The translations under genes were made by a program, and so were the position numbers. Below the pieces are notes generated by a model. It searched no databases. It saw only the letters and a program-made list of their open reading frames with translations, and had not been told where the DNA came from. Below, piece after piece: positions 16,791 through 25,627 of a stretch of DNA of 64,000 bases; the first letter of the stretch is position 1; the number at the start of each line of letters is the position of its first letter. Location: NCBI GenBank assembly GCA_015232555.1, contig JADFZJ010000006.1, positions 17,272 to 81,271 of the forward strand. Direction: 5' to 3'. This stretch comes from Desulfamplus sp. GTDB lineage: Bacteria; Desulfobacterota; Desulfobacteria; Desulfobacterales; Desulfobacteraceae.

Positions 16791-17528
16791 ATGAATAATC
16801 GAATGGATCAATTACTTCAAAACTACCGCCTTTTGATTGACAAGGTTGACTCATGGCTCAAAAATCTTGATACGGTTCTTGCCTCACAGATGCAGTGCCA
16901 ACCGGGTTGCAGCGAATGCTGTAAAAATTTTACAATATTTCCTGTGGAAGCGTGCTCAATGCATAGTTATATAAAAGAGAATAAAATAGAGATTAGTATC
17001 ACAGATCACCATAATTGCAGGCAAAAACACGATTACAGCGAGCAACAGGAAAGAGAGGACAAAAAAAATTCCTGTATTGCACAAGAGAGAAAAGAAAACT
17101 TATGTGTTTTTCTTGATAGTAACGGGCTTTGCAGAATCTATCCAGCCCGTCCTTTAATTTGCCGAACACACGGATATCCGATTGTTATCAAAACGGACAC
17201 GGAAAACAGAGTTGATTACTGCCCCAAGAATTTTCAGGATGGAGGCTTGAAAAAAGAGTATTTTAAAAGAGAACACCTTATTGACATTGACCATCTCAAT
17301 ACAATTCTATTTTCCGTTAATTCGCTTTTTATGAAGGAGTGCAGGGAGTGCAATCTATTTTCCGTTAATTCACTTTTTATTAAGGAGTGCAAAGAATATA
17401 GTTCAAAAAAGGGCTTAACTTTATCGCCAGTATGGTGTGGTGATAATACTCAATGTTCGAGTAATAAGGATTTATATAGAGAGTTGTTAGATACACGTAT
17501 ATCATTTCAAGATATTATTGAAGTGTAA
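16791..17528 (+). CDS. YkgJ-family cysteine-cluster (zinc/iron-chelating) protein with internal duplication
   Basis: A 245-residue protein from the ATG at 16791. The CxxxCxxCC-type cluster CQPGCSECCKNFTIFPVEA and the later ENLCVFLDSNGLCRIYPARP...CRTHGYP define the YkgJ/UPF0153 family, thought to coordinate a metal or Fe-S cluster; the function is unknown. Between the clusters is a Lys/Glu/His-rich stretch (HNCRQKHDYSEQQEREDKKN). Near the C-terminus a 48-bp unit at 17307-17354 is repeated at 17355-17402, giving LFSVNSLFMKECRECN followed by LFSVNSLFIKECKEYS. An earlier TTG at 16743 is possible, but the ATG start matches the family better. Confidence 0.82.
   Translation: MNNRMDQLLQNYRLLIDKVDSWLKNLDTVLASQMQCQPGCSECCKNFTIFPVEACSMHSYIKENKIEISITDHHNCRQKHDYSEQQEREDKKNSCIAQERKENLCVFLDSNGLCRIYPARPLICRTHGYPIVIKTDTENRVDYCPKNFQDGGLKKEYFKREHLIDIDHLNTILFSVNSLFMKECRECNLFSVNSLFIKECKEYSSKKGLTLSPVWCGDNTQCSSNKDLYRELLDTRISFQDIIEV
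17307..17402 (+). repeat. 48-bp in-frame tandem duplication in the YkgJ-family gene
   Basis: Two adjacent 48-bp units beginning CTATTTTCCGTTAATTC, differing at a few positions and encoding two 16-residue repeats. This is a recent duplication that keeps the reading frame. Confidence 0.9.
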
Positions 17529-17551
17529 TCTTTTTAATTTCAATCCAAACC

Positions 17552-17579
17552 GTAGAGACACACGGACGTGCACATCTCT
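17552..17579. repeat. Dispersed 28-bp palindrome, copy 2 (degenerate)
   Basis: A variant of the repeat at 13625 and 62287: GTAGAGACACACGG followed by ACGTGCACATCTCT. It lies in the 54-bp gap between the convergent YkgJ-family and STAND/BTAD genes, where it could stop transcription from both sides. Confidence 0.75.
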
Positions 17580-17582
17580 TTC

Positions 17583-20500
17583 TTACCGTTTTTTGAACAG
17601 AATCACCTGATTCTGCTTAAAATGGAGTGCCTGAATTTTATTGTATATATTACGTGTTTCTGGATCAGGTTCAACTCCAAGCTCGCTTATTGCAGTCTGC
17701 CGCCACCGTTCATAAAGAGCAGACGCCGCCTTAATCATACCAGCATCAGCATAAACGATCATAAGATTTTGATAAGCCTCTTCATGCAGAGGATCAGCCT
17801 GTATTGCTTTTTTGAGATATTCAACCGCCTGAAATGGCTGCTCCTGCTCCTCATAAATTCTTGCCATAGTCATAAGTATCTCAATATATTGTCTTCTCAA
17901 AGAATCTCGTTTAAGATCAATCCACGCTTGATATGACTCTTCTGCAAGAAAATCCCCTTTGTAAAAAGTTACCGCCTGCTCAAAAAACAATATTGCAAGA
18001 GCCATCTCCTCTCTTGCAAGTTTTTCATAGCCCTGCTGCACAAGGCTTGTAAAGGCATCAATATCTACAGAGACCAATTCAGAATCAAGCGATATCCGTC
18101 CAGCGTCCATTTTGATATAAGAGTAGCCAACCTGCTTGTTGACATCTGGTTCTAAAACTTTTCTGAGACGATGCAGGTTGATTTTGAAATTCTTCTCTCC
18201 AGCTTTCATTGATGCGTCAGGCCAGATGTCGTCAATAATCATATCTTTGGATACATCTCTTGTATTATGACAAATTATTGATTTTAAAAGAAGTTTTGGT
18301 TTGTTTCCTTCCCATATATTGTCAGCAACCATTTGATTTTTAATGCAGACTGAAAACTGCCCTAAAGTTGTTATTACCACTCTTGGCAGTGTGAGCCTGT
18401 AAAGATGTTTTAATCTGTTCATAGCATTGATATCGCCAGCAATAGCAGGGTGTTTGAGCAGAGCTAAAATCTGCATTGCAGGATTCTTCTCTGTAAATCG
18501 GCTCTCTTCTAAAGATGAATTGGAGTTTTTTGACATATCTGAAAGTTGAGATTGATTTGCAATTAAAGGAGATAGAGCATTAAAAAGAGTATTTGAATCG
18601 TCAAAAGAGATTCCAAGAAGCACAATTTCAGAAAAATCTGATGGAGATATCAATGCAAATCGTTCATAGCCCTCTTCAAATGCTCTGTTTAAAGCTGTAA
18701 GAATGTAATCTCTTGCAGATTCTATCTGCTCCTGTTTCCAGCAGAGCAGCCCTAAAACAGCTCTTGTTTCGCACCATGAGATTCCAGATGATAACTTATC
18801 AAAAAAATTATCTGATTTGCTAAGTGCATTTTCTGCATCTTGATACATTTCTTGCTGTATAAGGATTAGAGCACTAAGTCTCTTTGCAGCAAAGAATCGA
18901 GCATCTTCTCCATTTTTTTCATTAAAAAGCGATAATGATTTTTCAGATTCATTTTGAGCATCTTTAAAATATTCAATCTTGTTTTTAAGGTCTCCTGCAT
19001 ATTTTTTTAAACATTCTAAATCTCTTTTAAGACATCCTGAATGGTAATAAACTACAGCTTTAATATGGTGGGCAAGTGCAAGATAAAAGTTGTTACCCGA
19101 AAGAATAGAAAAATCGGAAAGGTGATCTGCAAGGTCTAATGCCTCCCTAAATCTGCCTGTATATATACGGTGCATGGCTTTAAGCTCAATAAATTCAGGA
19201 TATAGAAAAATTAGCCCAAATCTCTCCACATCTTTTTCAGACTCTTCTAAATATCTCTCTGCTTCGTCAAAAGCCCCCTGTTTAAGTGCAAAATCAATTC
19301 TGATAATATAATTAAGAGCACGGTATTCAGGATGAATATCTTCATGGGTTAAAGGCTGGATTTCCCGCAAAAGAAGCTGTGCACCTGAAAAGTTGCCAGC
19401 ACGTACATAGCCAAACGCCATAACAATAGAGGCATTAAGTTCTATTTCAAGATTTCTGATTCTTTTTGCAAGTATTCGGGCGTTTTTGGATGAAGAGAGT
19501 CCTTTGTTAATATCCACCTCTCCTGCAATGTAACCAAACGCTATCTGCTGCCATAAAAGTGCTCTTGCCCAATTAAAATAGGGTTTATCTCTTATCTGCA
19601 AAAGCAGCATCTCACCTTTTTTTATCCACTCGGCAATTTTTGCGGGAGATTTTCTCACAAAAACAGCAGCTTCAATCAGATGTGCAGTTGATAACATACA
19701 GCCTCTTATGTCATTATTTGCCTCAAACAGGTTCAGGGCGGTGAGAAAGTCCTCCACATTTCTTCTTCCCCCCCTTATTCTCCTTGTTACTGTTAGATAG
19801 TAGATGAGCCATGGGTCATTTTTGACAACTCTTTCAGGAAGAGACTCTATCCATGCACCAATATTGGGAAAAAAGCCCTTTACAAGAAGATCAGTGGCAC
19901 ACTTTTTAATCATATCTCCTGCCATTTTATAGTCTTGACCTTCAATGTAGTAGTGCACTGCAAGTTCAATCTGTCCCCGTTTTTCAAAAAAATGAGCCGC
20001 TCTGAGGTTTAAGTTTTTAAGTTCATCATAAGATATCTCCCTGATAAGTGCTTTGAAAAGAAACTGCTTAAACAGAGCGTTAAACCTGTAATAGACGGGG
20101 GCAGCAGATATATCCTGGTGCAGTGAGTTTCCAGGAAGCCGCGTAGAGATAGATGTTTGACGCTGAATGAACAGGTTGCGTTTTTCAAGATAGCTTAAGA
20201 TTTCATGCCCATTATCTGTATCACACAGATGGGCTGCCATATCTTCGTCAATATCATCAAACATAGATGCTCTTATCAAAAAATTTTGTATGTTTTCAGG
20301 CAGAAACGCATAAATTTGGCTGGAAAAGTATTCTAAAGTTTCTGCTGTAAGGTGGGTAGGTATTGATGATATCAGATTGGCATCAGAATGGTTAGTTTTA
20401 GCTGGCTTACCAGTATTAGCTGAATGGACAATATTAATGTGAGAAGATGTTGTATTAAAGGTATTATCTGATTTTGATAAAGATTCTGATATCAGGGCAA

Positions 20501-21230
20501 CACCTCCTGGCCATCCTTCGGTTATAGCGTGAATTTTTTTCACCAAATCAAAAGATATCTCGTTATTGTAATGTCTTTTTAAAAACTGCTCTGTCTCTTC
20601 ATACGTAAATGCAAGCTCTTCGTTTTTAATTATCAGACAGCTATGTTCTATTTTAAGTTTTGAAATGTTAATAGGTGGAAATTCCCTTGATATCAAAAAG
20701 AGCCTGATATTTAATACAGTTGAACATATATGGTTGATGATGCTTTTAATTATCAGATAAGATGGTGCGTTGTTATCAAGAGATTCAAGATTATCAAACA
20801 CTAAAACTACTGGTTCAAGAATTGAAGCTAAAATTGAGATTACAATATCAACTTGACGGTCAATATCTTCGCCAGTTCCAAGTGTTGAGGGCATAGTTTT
20901 AATTTTTTGTCTCTGTGAAAAGGCATTTATCATCAGATCAAAAAGGTTGGTATGGTCAGATTCCCTCTGGCTTAAGTGCAGCCATACAGACGTTACTTGA
21001 GGAGTATTAAATTCTATTTTATAAGGTAATGTTTCTCCTGTTTGCTCTGTTGATTTTAGAGAGATGTTACCTAAATAAGATGCAATTAATGTCGATTTTC
21101 CCTGTGCTGCCTGCCCTTGAACCAAAACAAGGCGTTTGTCTCTGTTGCTGTCAAGCAGGCTGTAAAGACGGTGGCGTAAAATCACATCATGGAACTCTGG
21201 AAGGGCAAAGGTGCTGCCGTTACTCATCAT
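17583..21230 (-). CDS. Large STAND ATPase transcription activator with OmpR-type DNA-binding and BTAD domains
   Basis: A 1215-residue MalT/AfsR-like regulator. The N-terminal NTPase has Walker A GQAAQGKST (about residue 41) and Walker B VVLVFDNLES (about residue 143), then a winged-helix and long TPR-type helical repeats (about 430-900). Near residue 947 starts a second module: VITTLGQFSVCI, an OmpR/SARP winged helix (KSIICHNTRDVSKDMIIDDI...NLHRLRKVLEP), followed by a bacterial transcriptional activator domain (VDIDAFTSLVQ to ELGVEPDPETRNIYNKI). Such proteins use ATP and ligand binding to oligomerise on promoters. I place the start at 21230 (MMSNGST), where ATGATGAGTAA overlaps the stop of the upstream response regulator; a Met at 21260 is less likely. 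The overlap implies translational coupling. Target genes are unknown. Confidence 0.87.
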   Translation of the reverse strand: MMSNGSTFALPEFHDVILRHRLYSLLDSNRDKRLVLVQGQAAQGKSTLIASYLGNISLKSTEQTGETLPYKIEFNTPQVTSVWLHLSQRESDHTNLFDLMINAFSQRQKIKTMPSTLGTGEDIDRQVDIVISILASILEPVVLVFDNLESLDNNAPSYLIIKSIINHICSTVLNIRLFLISREFPPINISKLKIEHSCLIIKNEELAFTYEETEQFLKRHYNNEISFDLVKKIHAITEGWPGGVALISESLSKSDNTFNTTSSHINIVHSANTGKPAKTNHSDANLISSIPTHLTAETLEYFSSQIYAFLPENIQNFLIRASMFDDIDEDMAAHLCDTDNGHEILSYLEKRNLFIQRQTSISTRLPGNSLHQDISAAPVYYRFNALFKQFLFKALIREISYDELKNLNLRAAHFFEKRGQIELAVHYYIEGQDYKMAGDMIKKCATDLLVKGFFPNIGAWIESLPERVVKNDPWLIYYLTVTRRIRGGRRNVEDFLTALNLFEANNDIRGCMLSTAHLIEAAVFVRKSPAKIAEWIKKGEMLLLQIRDKPYFNWARALLWQQIAFGYIAGEVDINKGLSSSKNARILAKRIRNLEIELNASIVMAFGYVRAGNFSGAQLLLREIQPLTHEDIHPEYRALNYIIRIDFALKQGAFDEAERYLEESEKDVERFGLIFLYPEFIELKAMHRIYTGRFREALDLADHLSDFSILSGNNFYLALAHHIKAVVYYHSGCLKRDLECLKKYAGDLKNKIEYFKDAQNESEKSLSLFNEKNGEDARFFAAKRLSALILIQQEMYQDAENALSKSDNFFDKLSSGISWCETRAVLGLLCWKQEQIESARDYILTALNRAFEEGYERFALISPSDFSEIVLLGISFDDSNTLFNALSPLIANQSQLSDMSKNSNSSLEESRFTEKNPAMQILALLKHPAIAGDINAMNRLKHLYRLTLPRVVITTLGQFSVCIKNQMVADNIWEGNKPKLLLKSIICHNTRDVSKDMIIDDIWPDASMKAGEKNFKINLHRLRKVLEPDVNKQVGYSYIKMDAGRISLDSELVSVDIDAFTSLVQQGYEKLAREEMALAILFFEQAVTFYKGDFLAEESYQAWIDLKRDSLRRQYIEILMTMARIYEEQEQPFQAVEYLKKAIQADPLHEEAYQNLMIVYADAGMIKAASALYERWRQTAISELGVEPDPETRNIYNKIQALHFKQNQVILFKKR

Positions 21231-21909
21231 ATTTTGCCTCAACAATAACAGCAATTTCATGAAGCCCTGCCATCTGAAAAAAACGGATATAATTGTATGA
21301 CAGACCGTTCATGGTTATTTGTATTCCCTGCTTACGAGCCTGTTCCATGAAATCAATAAGCCAGTCCATTCCCTCTTTAGCGATAGAAAAGTCTGGAGAA
21401 AAGCAGATTTGAAGAAGCTTCACACCATTTAAGTCCAACTGTTTTGCTGCATAAGATGCTGATGTAAGTTTACCAGAAATTTTCATAGATATCGAAGAAT
21501 CCGAAGTTTTGTTTATAATCATCTCTGATGTTTTTGGTTCACGGTTTCTGATTCTTAGTTCAGCCCGTTTCAAGGCAGATTCCAATGCCCGCTTCTCAAC
21601 AGGCTTGTTGATAAAATCAGAGGCATCAAGGTCAAGAGCCTCAAGAGCCTTTTCCATATCTCCGTGTCCTGTAATGATTATAACCTGTGTTGTGGGATCA
21701 TTAAAGGAGCGTATTTTTCTAAGCACCTCAATACCGTCCATTCTGGGCATTTTAAGATCAGTAAAGACAATCTGCGGCTGCTCTTTGGCAAACAGATCAA
21801 GTCCTGTTTTGCCATCTTCTGCAATAAATACTTGATAACCGTAAGCTGTCAGAAAAAGTTTGAACATTGAGAGCGTTGGTTTCTCATCATCAATAACAAG
21901 TATTTTCAT
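21220..21909 (-). CDS. Response regulator with C-terminal STAS-like domain
   Basis: A 229-residue protein. Residues 1-120 are a receiver domain: acidic pair in VIDDEK, phosphoacceptor Asp51 in FTDLKMPRMDG, Thr in IITGHGD and Lys in FINKPVEK. The remaining 100 residues (SISMKISGKLTSASYAAKQL through WLIDFMEQARKQGIQITMNG) are not a DNA-binding domain. They resemble a STAS/anti-sigma-antagonist-like fold that would make protein contacts. The stop overlaps the start of the STAND/BTAD regulator, so the two probably work together, the receiver passing a phosphorylation signal to the ATPase regulator. No histidine kinase is nearby. Confidence 0.85.
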   Translation of the reverse strand: MKILVIDDEKPTLSMFKLFLTAYGYQVFIAEDGKTGLDLFAKEQPQIVFTDLKMPRMDGIEVLRKIRSFNDPTTQVIIITGHGDMEKALEALDLDASDFINKPVEKRALESALKRAELRIRNREPKTSEMIINKTSDSSISMKISGKLTSASYAAKQLDLNGVKLLQICFSPDFSIAKEGMDWLIDFMEQARKQGIQITMNGLSYNYIRFFQMAGLHEIAVIVEAKYDE

Positions 21910-21928
21910 AATAGGATATCCTTTAAAA

Positions 21929-21951
21929 GCCTGAATATTTAAACAGGCTAT
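21929..21951. promoter_or_regulatory. Inverted repeat upstream of the response regulator, shared with the radical SAM gene
   Basis: AGCCTG-N10-CAGGCT lies 20-42 bp upstream of the response regulator ATG (minus strand). The 17 bases AGCCTGAATATTTAAAC recur exactly at 32934-32950 upstream of the radical SAM gene. The position suggests an operator or a transcript hairpin; the role is not known. Confidence 0.4.
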
Positions 21952-22135
21952 AATGAATGGATGTCATTTAACGCAACGCCCAACATTATCATAGTTTCAA
22001 TTTTCTCATGGTGGAAAAATGATTTAAGATGTTGCCACTGCTTGAATTTTCAAATATTGTAATGGAAAAAAGGCAGCCGTTCCAACATAAAAATTTATTT
22101 TTCAAAAAATAATTGTTGAAAAAAGGAGAGACAAC

Positions 22136-23206
22136 ATGGAATCATCAGCATGGCACCCGGGTAAACTTCTTGCTCTTTCAGGCTCTTACTGGCAGACATG
22201 CACCCTGCATGGAGGAGTCAAACTTGACATTTTTACAACCATTGGAGAGGGCAACTTTACAGCAGGTGAGATTGCAAAAAAGATAGGTGCACCTCTCCGC
22301 AGTCTCTCTATGCTTCTTGATGCTCTTTGTGCAATGGAACTTCTTAAAAAAGAGGAAGAAAAAGAGCAGGAAGATGATAATATAAAAGGAGAACGTCAAA
22401 ATAAAGCTGCAAAAGAGGATCAACAAGAGAAATGGAGATATTCCAATACACAGGTGTCATTAACTTTTCTGTCAAAGCACTCTCCCCAGTATATCGGTTT
22501 TATGATAATGCACCACCACCATCTTGTGGAGTCGTGGTCAAGGCTTGACGAATCAGTTATGACAGGGAAACCTATCCGCACAAGAGCCTCTTTTGAAGAA
22601 GAGGAGAAGAGAGAGAGCTTTTTAATGGGCATGTTCAACATTGCAATGCAGACAGCCCCCGGACTCGTGCCGACAGTTGATCTCTCGGGCAGGAAGAGTC
22701 TGCTTGATCTTGGAGGGGGACCTGGAACTTACGCTATTCACTTTTGCCTGCACAACCCAGAGCTTACAGCAGTTGTGTTTGATCTTCCAACCACTCGACC
22801 GTTTGCAGAAAAGACCATTGAGCGGTTTGGTCAGCAAAATAGGATAACCTTTAAAGATGGAAATTTTCTTACAGACCAGATTAAGGGTAAGTATGATGCT
22901 GTCTGGATTTCCCACATTCTTCATGGAGATTCTCCTTCTGAGTGCGAGCAGACTATTAAAAAAGCAGCCGCAGCACTTGAACCGGGTGGTATGATAATTG
23001 TTCATGATTTTATACTTAACAACAAAAAAGATGCCCCTCTTTTTCCAGCACTTTTTTCCCTGAATATGCTTTTAGCCACAGGCGGGGGGCAGGCATATTC
23101 AGAACAGGAGATTATGAATATGCTTAAAAATGCGGGTTGTAACAATATTTTTCGTACACCATACAAGGGACCTATGGAATCAGGGCTGGTTATTGGAACT
23201 ATTTAG
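22136..23206 (+). CDS. SAM-dependent O-methyltransferase (HIOMT/family 2 type)
   Basis: A 356-residue class I methyltransferase. It has an N-terminal winged-helix dimerisation domain (LDIFTTIGEGNFTAGEIAKK) as in plant-type and hydroxyindole O-methyltransferases. The SAM-binding motif is SLLDLGGGPGTYAIHF (about residue 190), followed by VVFDLPTTRPFAE and DAVWISHILHGD, and EPGGMIIVHDF. The substrate is unknown. A Lys/Glu/Asp-rich low-complexity insert occupies about residues 70-101, inside the dimerisation domain (KKEEEKEQEDDNIKGERQ). An AAAGGAGAG ribosome-binding site precedes the ATG. It starts a plus-strand series leading into aromatic biosynthesis genes, but a link to chorismate metabolism is only positional. 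Confidence 0.85.
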   Translation: MESSAWHPGKLLALSGSYWQTCTLHGGVKLDIFTTIGEGNFTAGEIAKKIGAPLRSLSMLLDALCAMELLKKEEEKEQEDDNIKGERQNKAAKEDQQEKWRYSNTQVSLTFLSKHSPQYIGFMIMHHHHLVESWSRLDESVMTGKPIRTRASFEEEEKRESFLMGMFNIAMQTAPGLVPTVDLSGRKSLLDLGGGPGTYAIHFCLHNPELTAVVFDLPTTRPFAEKTIERFGQQNRITFKDGNFLTDQIKGKYDAVWISHILHGDSPSECEQTIKKAAAALEPGGMIIVHDFILNNKKDAPLFPALFSLNMLLATGGGQAYSEQEIMNMLKNAGCNNIFRTPYKGPMESGLVIGTI

Positions 23207-23276
23207 AAGAGTTGTTATATTTGACCTCCTGCAAACTTGGGTTAGCCCCTTGATTTTATTGGATAAAAATTTAGTT

Positions 23277-23432
23277 ATGCAGGAAGTCTATTTAGATCAA
23301 AATAAAATAAACAATGAGATTAGAGAAAAAATCTTTGATATTCATTTGAGAAAACATGGTAAATTGAGTAAAAGGATTGACGCTATAAATCTGTTAAAAC
23401 AGTTTGATAAATTTAATAAGTTAGGGAGCTAA
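23277..23432 (+). CDS. Possible small hypothetical protein or gene remnant
   Basis: A 51-residue frame starting MQEVYLDQNKINNEIREKIF, rich in Lys, Ile and Asn and helical in character, ending two bases before the DAHP synthase ATG. No homology is recognised and no good ribosome-binding site is seen. The same frame is open further upstream into the methyltransferase gene, so this may be the tail of a decayed gene. Confidence 0.25.
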   Translation: MQEVYLDQNKINNEIREKIFDIHLRKHGKLSKRIDAINLLKQFDKFNKLGS

Positions 23433-23434
23433 TA

Positions 23435-24451
23435 ATGCTTATCGTAATGAAAAAAGGTGCAACTGACCAGAGTGTGCAGCGTGTTGTAGATACTGCTGAA
23501 AAACGTGGATATACTGCCCGACCAATTCCTGGCGGCGATCGTGTCTCCATAGGAATTTTATATAACAAAGGCTCTGTAGATGCGGGTCATTTTATGGGTC
23601 TTGAGGGTGTCAAAGAGGTAATTGCGGTGACAAAACCCTATAAATTGGTAAGCCGTGAGTTTCAGAACGAAAATACAGTTGTAACAGTAGGCAATGTCAA
23701 GTTTGGTGACGGTTCAATGCCTGTGATTTCAGGTCCCTGTGCAATTGAGAGCGAAGAGCAGGCTCTCGCCATTGCAAAAGTTGTAAAGAAAGCGGGTGCT
23801 GTCATGTTTCGGGGCGGTGCTTTTAAGCCCAGAACTTCACCTTACGACTTTCAAGGTCTTGGCAAAAAAGGGCTTGAGATTCTTGCAAAGGTGAGAGACG
23901 AGATTGGTTTGCCAGTTGCAACTGAAGTCATGGATATTGAGAATTTTGATCTTGTTGAGGAGTATGCAGATGTTGTGCAAATTGGGACAAGAAATATGCA
24001 GAATTTCAGCTTGCTTAAACGTGCAGGAAGATCAACCAGACCCGTTATTCTCAAACGCGGCATGTCTGCAATGCTTCAGGAGTGGCTGATGGCAGCAGAG
24101 TATATAATGGAAGAGGGAAACAATCAGGTTATTCTGTGCGAACGAGGGGTAAGAACCTTTGTGCGGCACAGCAGAAACACACTTGATCTTTCTGTCGTTC
24201 CAGCAGTTAAAAAAGAGAGCCATCTGCCTATAATTATAGACCCAAGTCATGCAGCAGGAGTAAGAGATCAGGTGATTCCATTGGCTTGTGCGTCAGTAGC
24301 AGTTGGGTCAGATGGACTTATGATTGAGGTGCATCATAGACCTGAAGAGGCTATGAGTGACGGTGCTCAATCTCTATATCCTGAACAGTTTGAAAAACTT
24401 ATGAAAATGGTGAATAAAATCCACGCTATTACTGGAGGCGAGATTTTCTAA
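23435..24451 (+). CDS. aroF: 3-deoxy-7-phosphoheptulonate (DAHP) synthase, AroF/type I-beta
   Basis: First enzyme of the shikimate pathway, condensing phosphoenolpyruvate and erythrose 4-phosphate; 338 residues. Residues 1-70 form the N-terminal ferredoxin-like regulatory extension found in Thermotoga-type enzymes (MLIVMKKGATDQSVQRVVD). The TIM barrel carries ISGPCAIESEEQA, FRGGAFKPRTSPYDFQGLG, QIGTRNMQNF, ILKRGMSA and IIDPSHAAGVRD, the substrate and metal ligands. The start is supported by GGGAG just upstream. It is followed after 46 bp by aroB, so the two first shikimate steps are cotranscribed. Confidence 0.96.
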   Translation: MLIVMKKGATDQSVQRVVDTAEKRGYTARPIPGGDRVSIGILYNKGSVDAGHFMGLEGVKEVIAVTKPYKLVSREFQNENTVVTVGNVKFGDGSMPVISGPCAIESEEQALAIAKVVKKAGAVMFRGGAFKPRTSPYDFQGLGKKGLEILAKVRDEIGLPVATEVMDIENFDLVEEYADVVQIGTRNMQNFSLLKRAGRSTRPVILKRGMSAMLQEWLMAAEYIMEEGNNQVILCERGVRTFVRHSRNTLDLSVVPAVKKESHLPIIIDPSHAAGVRDQVIPLACASVAVGSDGLMIEVHHRPEEAMSDGAQSLYPEQFEKLMKMVNKIHAITGGEIF

Positions 24452-24497
24452 TCGTTTGTCCTATATCATCTACTTTATTACCGGAGAAAAGAGTATT

Positions 24498-25625
24498 TTG
24501 AAAACCATTCAAGTTCAGGGCAGTCAAGGAGTATCAACCATTTATGTCGGAGAGTCCCTGAGAAATGTCGGTAAATATCTACCAGAAGGACGAAAATGTG
24601 TAATTATTACTGATATAAATGTAAAAAAATATTATGAGCAGGACTTTCCAACCGGTTCGTCTATGCTGCCAATTGATGTTATAACCATCTCCACAGGCGA
24701 GGAGATAAAAACCCTTGCCACAGTGGAGATCATATTTAGGGAGCTGATTGTCATTGGTGCAGATCGCTCCACATTTATTCTTGGTATCGGCGGCGGAATT
24801 GTATGTGATATCACAGGCTTTGCAGCATCTATCTACATGAGAGGGGTTGAGTTCGGATTTGTTTCTACAACTCTTCTATCTCAGGTTGATGCAAGTGTGG
24901 GTGGGAAAAACGGAGTTAACTTTGATTCATATAAAAATATGGTTGGAGTTTTTTGTCAGCCAAAGTTTGTAATTTGTGACACTGCACTTTTGAAAACTCT
25001 GCCTTCTGACGAGATTTCCAATGGATTTGCAGAGATTGTAAAACATGCTCTGATTGCTGATGCCCCAATGCTTGACTATATTGAAGTAAATACCGAAAAA
25101 GCACTTGCTCTTGATAGCCAAGTCATTGCAAGGTTGGTTGAAGATTCGGTAAAACTTAAAGCATCAGTTGTGCAAAAGGATGAAAAAGAATCTGGAGAGC
25201 GTAAAAAACTCAATTTTGGACACACTCTTGCACACGCCCTTGAGAAGCTCAAACCAATTGGACATGGCAGGGCAGTCAGCATTGGAATGGTGGCTGCATC
25301 GTCTTTTTCTGCAAAAAAGGGGCTTATTACTGATAGCGAGTGTAAAAGGATTAGAAAGGTGCTTAAATCGTTGAATCTGCCGATTGATCTTAATGATTTA
25401 GTAAACCCTTTTAACGAATTACTGAATAAATCTGATAGCAGTATGAACGGTTTAAGCTGTTTTATGGATGAAATCTTCAGTGCCATGACTAAAGACAAAA
25501 AAAAAGATAAAGATAAAATAAGTTTTGTTTTTCTTAATGGAATCGGAAATTGCATTGTGGAAAAAATAACATTTAAAGATTTACAACAGCTTTTTATGAA
25601 AAGTAATAAAAGAATGAGGATATAG
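24498..25625 (+). CDS. aroB: 3-dehydroquinate synthase
   Basis: Second shikimate enzyme, converting DAHP to 3-dehydroquinate using NAD+ and a divalent metal. It has 375 residues from the TTG at 24498, preceded by CCGGAGA; an earlier TTG at 24456 has no such site. Motifs: GIGGGIVCDITGFAASIYMRG (NAD-binding), TTLLSQVDASVGGKNGVN, NGFAEIVKHALI, and NFGHTLAHALEK with the metal-binding His residues. The C-terminal region includes an insert rich in Asn, Ser, Asp and Lys (LNKSDSSMNGLS; MTKDKKKDKDKISF), consistent with other proteins in the window. It lies between aroF and the TerC-family gene, 2 bp before the latter. Confidence 0.95.
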   Translation: MKTIQVQGSQGVSTIYVGESLRNVGKYLPEGRKCVIITDINVKKYYEQDFPTGSSMLPIDVITISTGEEIKTLATVEIIFRELIVIGADRSTFILGIGGGIVCDITGFAASIYMRGVEFGFVSTTLLSQVDASVGGKNGVNFDSYKNMVGVFCQPKFVICDTALLKTLPSDEISNGFAEIVKHALIADAPMLDYIEVNTEKALALDSQVIARLVEDSVKLKASVVQKDEKESGERKKLNFGHTLAHALEKLKPIGHGRAVSIGMVAASSFSAKKGLITDSECKRIRKVLKSLNLPIDLNDLVNPFNELLNKSDSSMNGLSCFMDEIFSAMTKDKKKDKDKISFVFLNGIGNCIVEKITFKDLQQLFMKSNKRMRI

Positions 25626-25627
25626 TA

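Noticed and set aside
23130-23276. N-terminal part of a 100-aa frame before aroF
   Set aside because: It overlaps the end of the methyltransferase gene in another frame, so at most the small part from 23277 could be coding.
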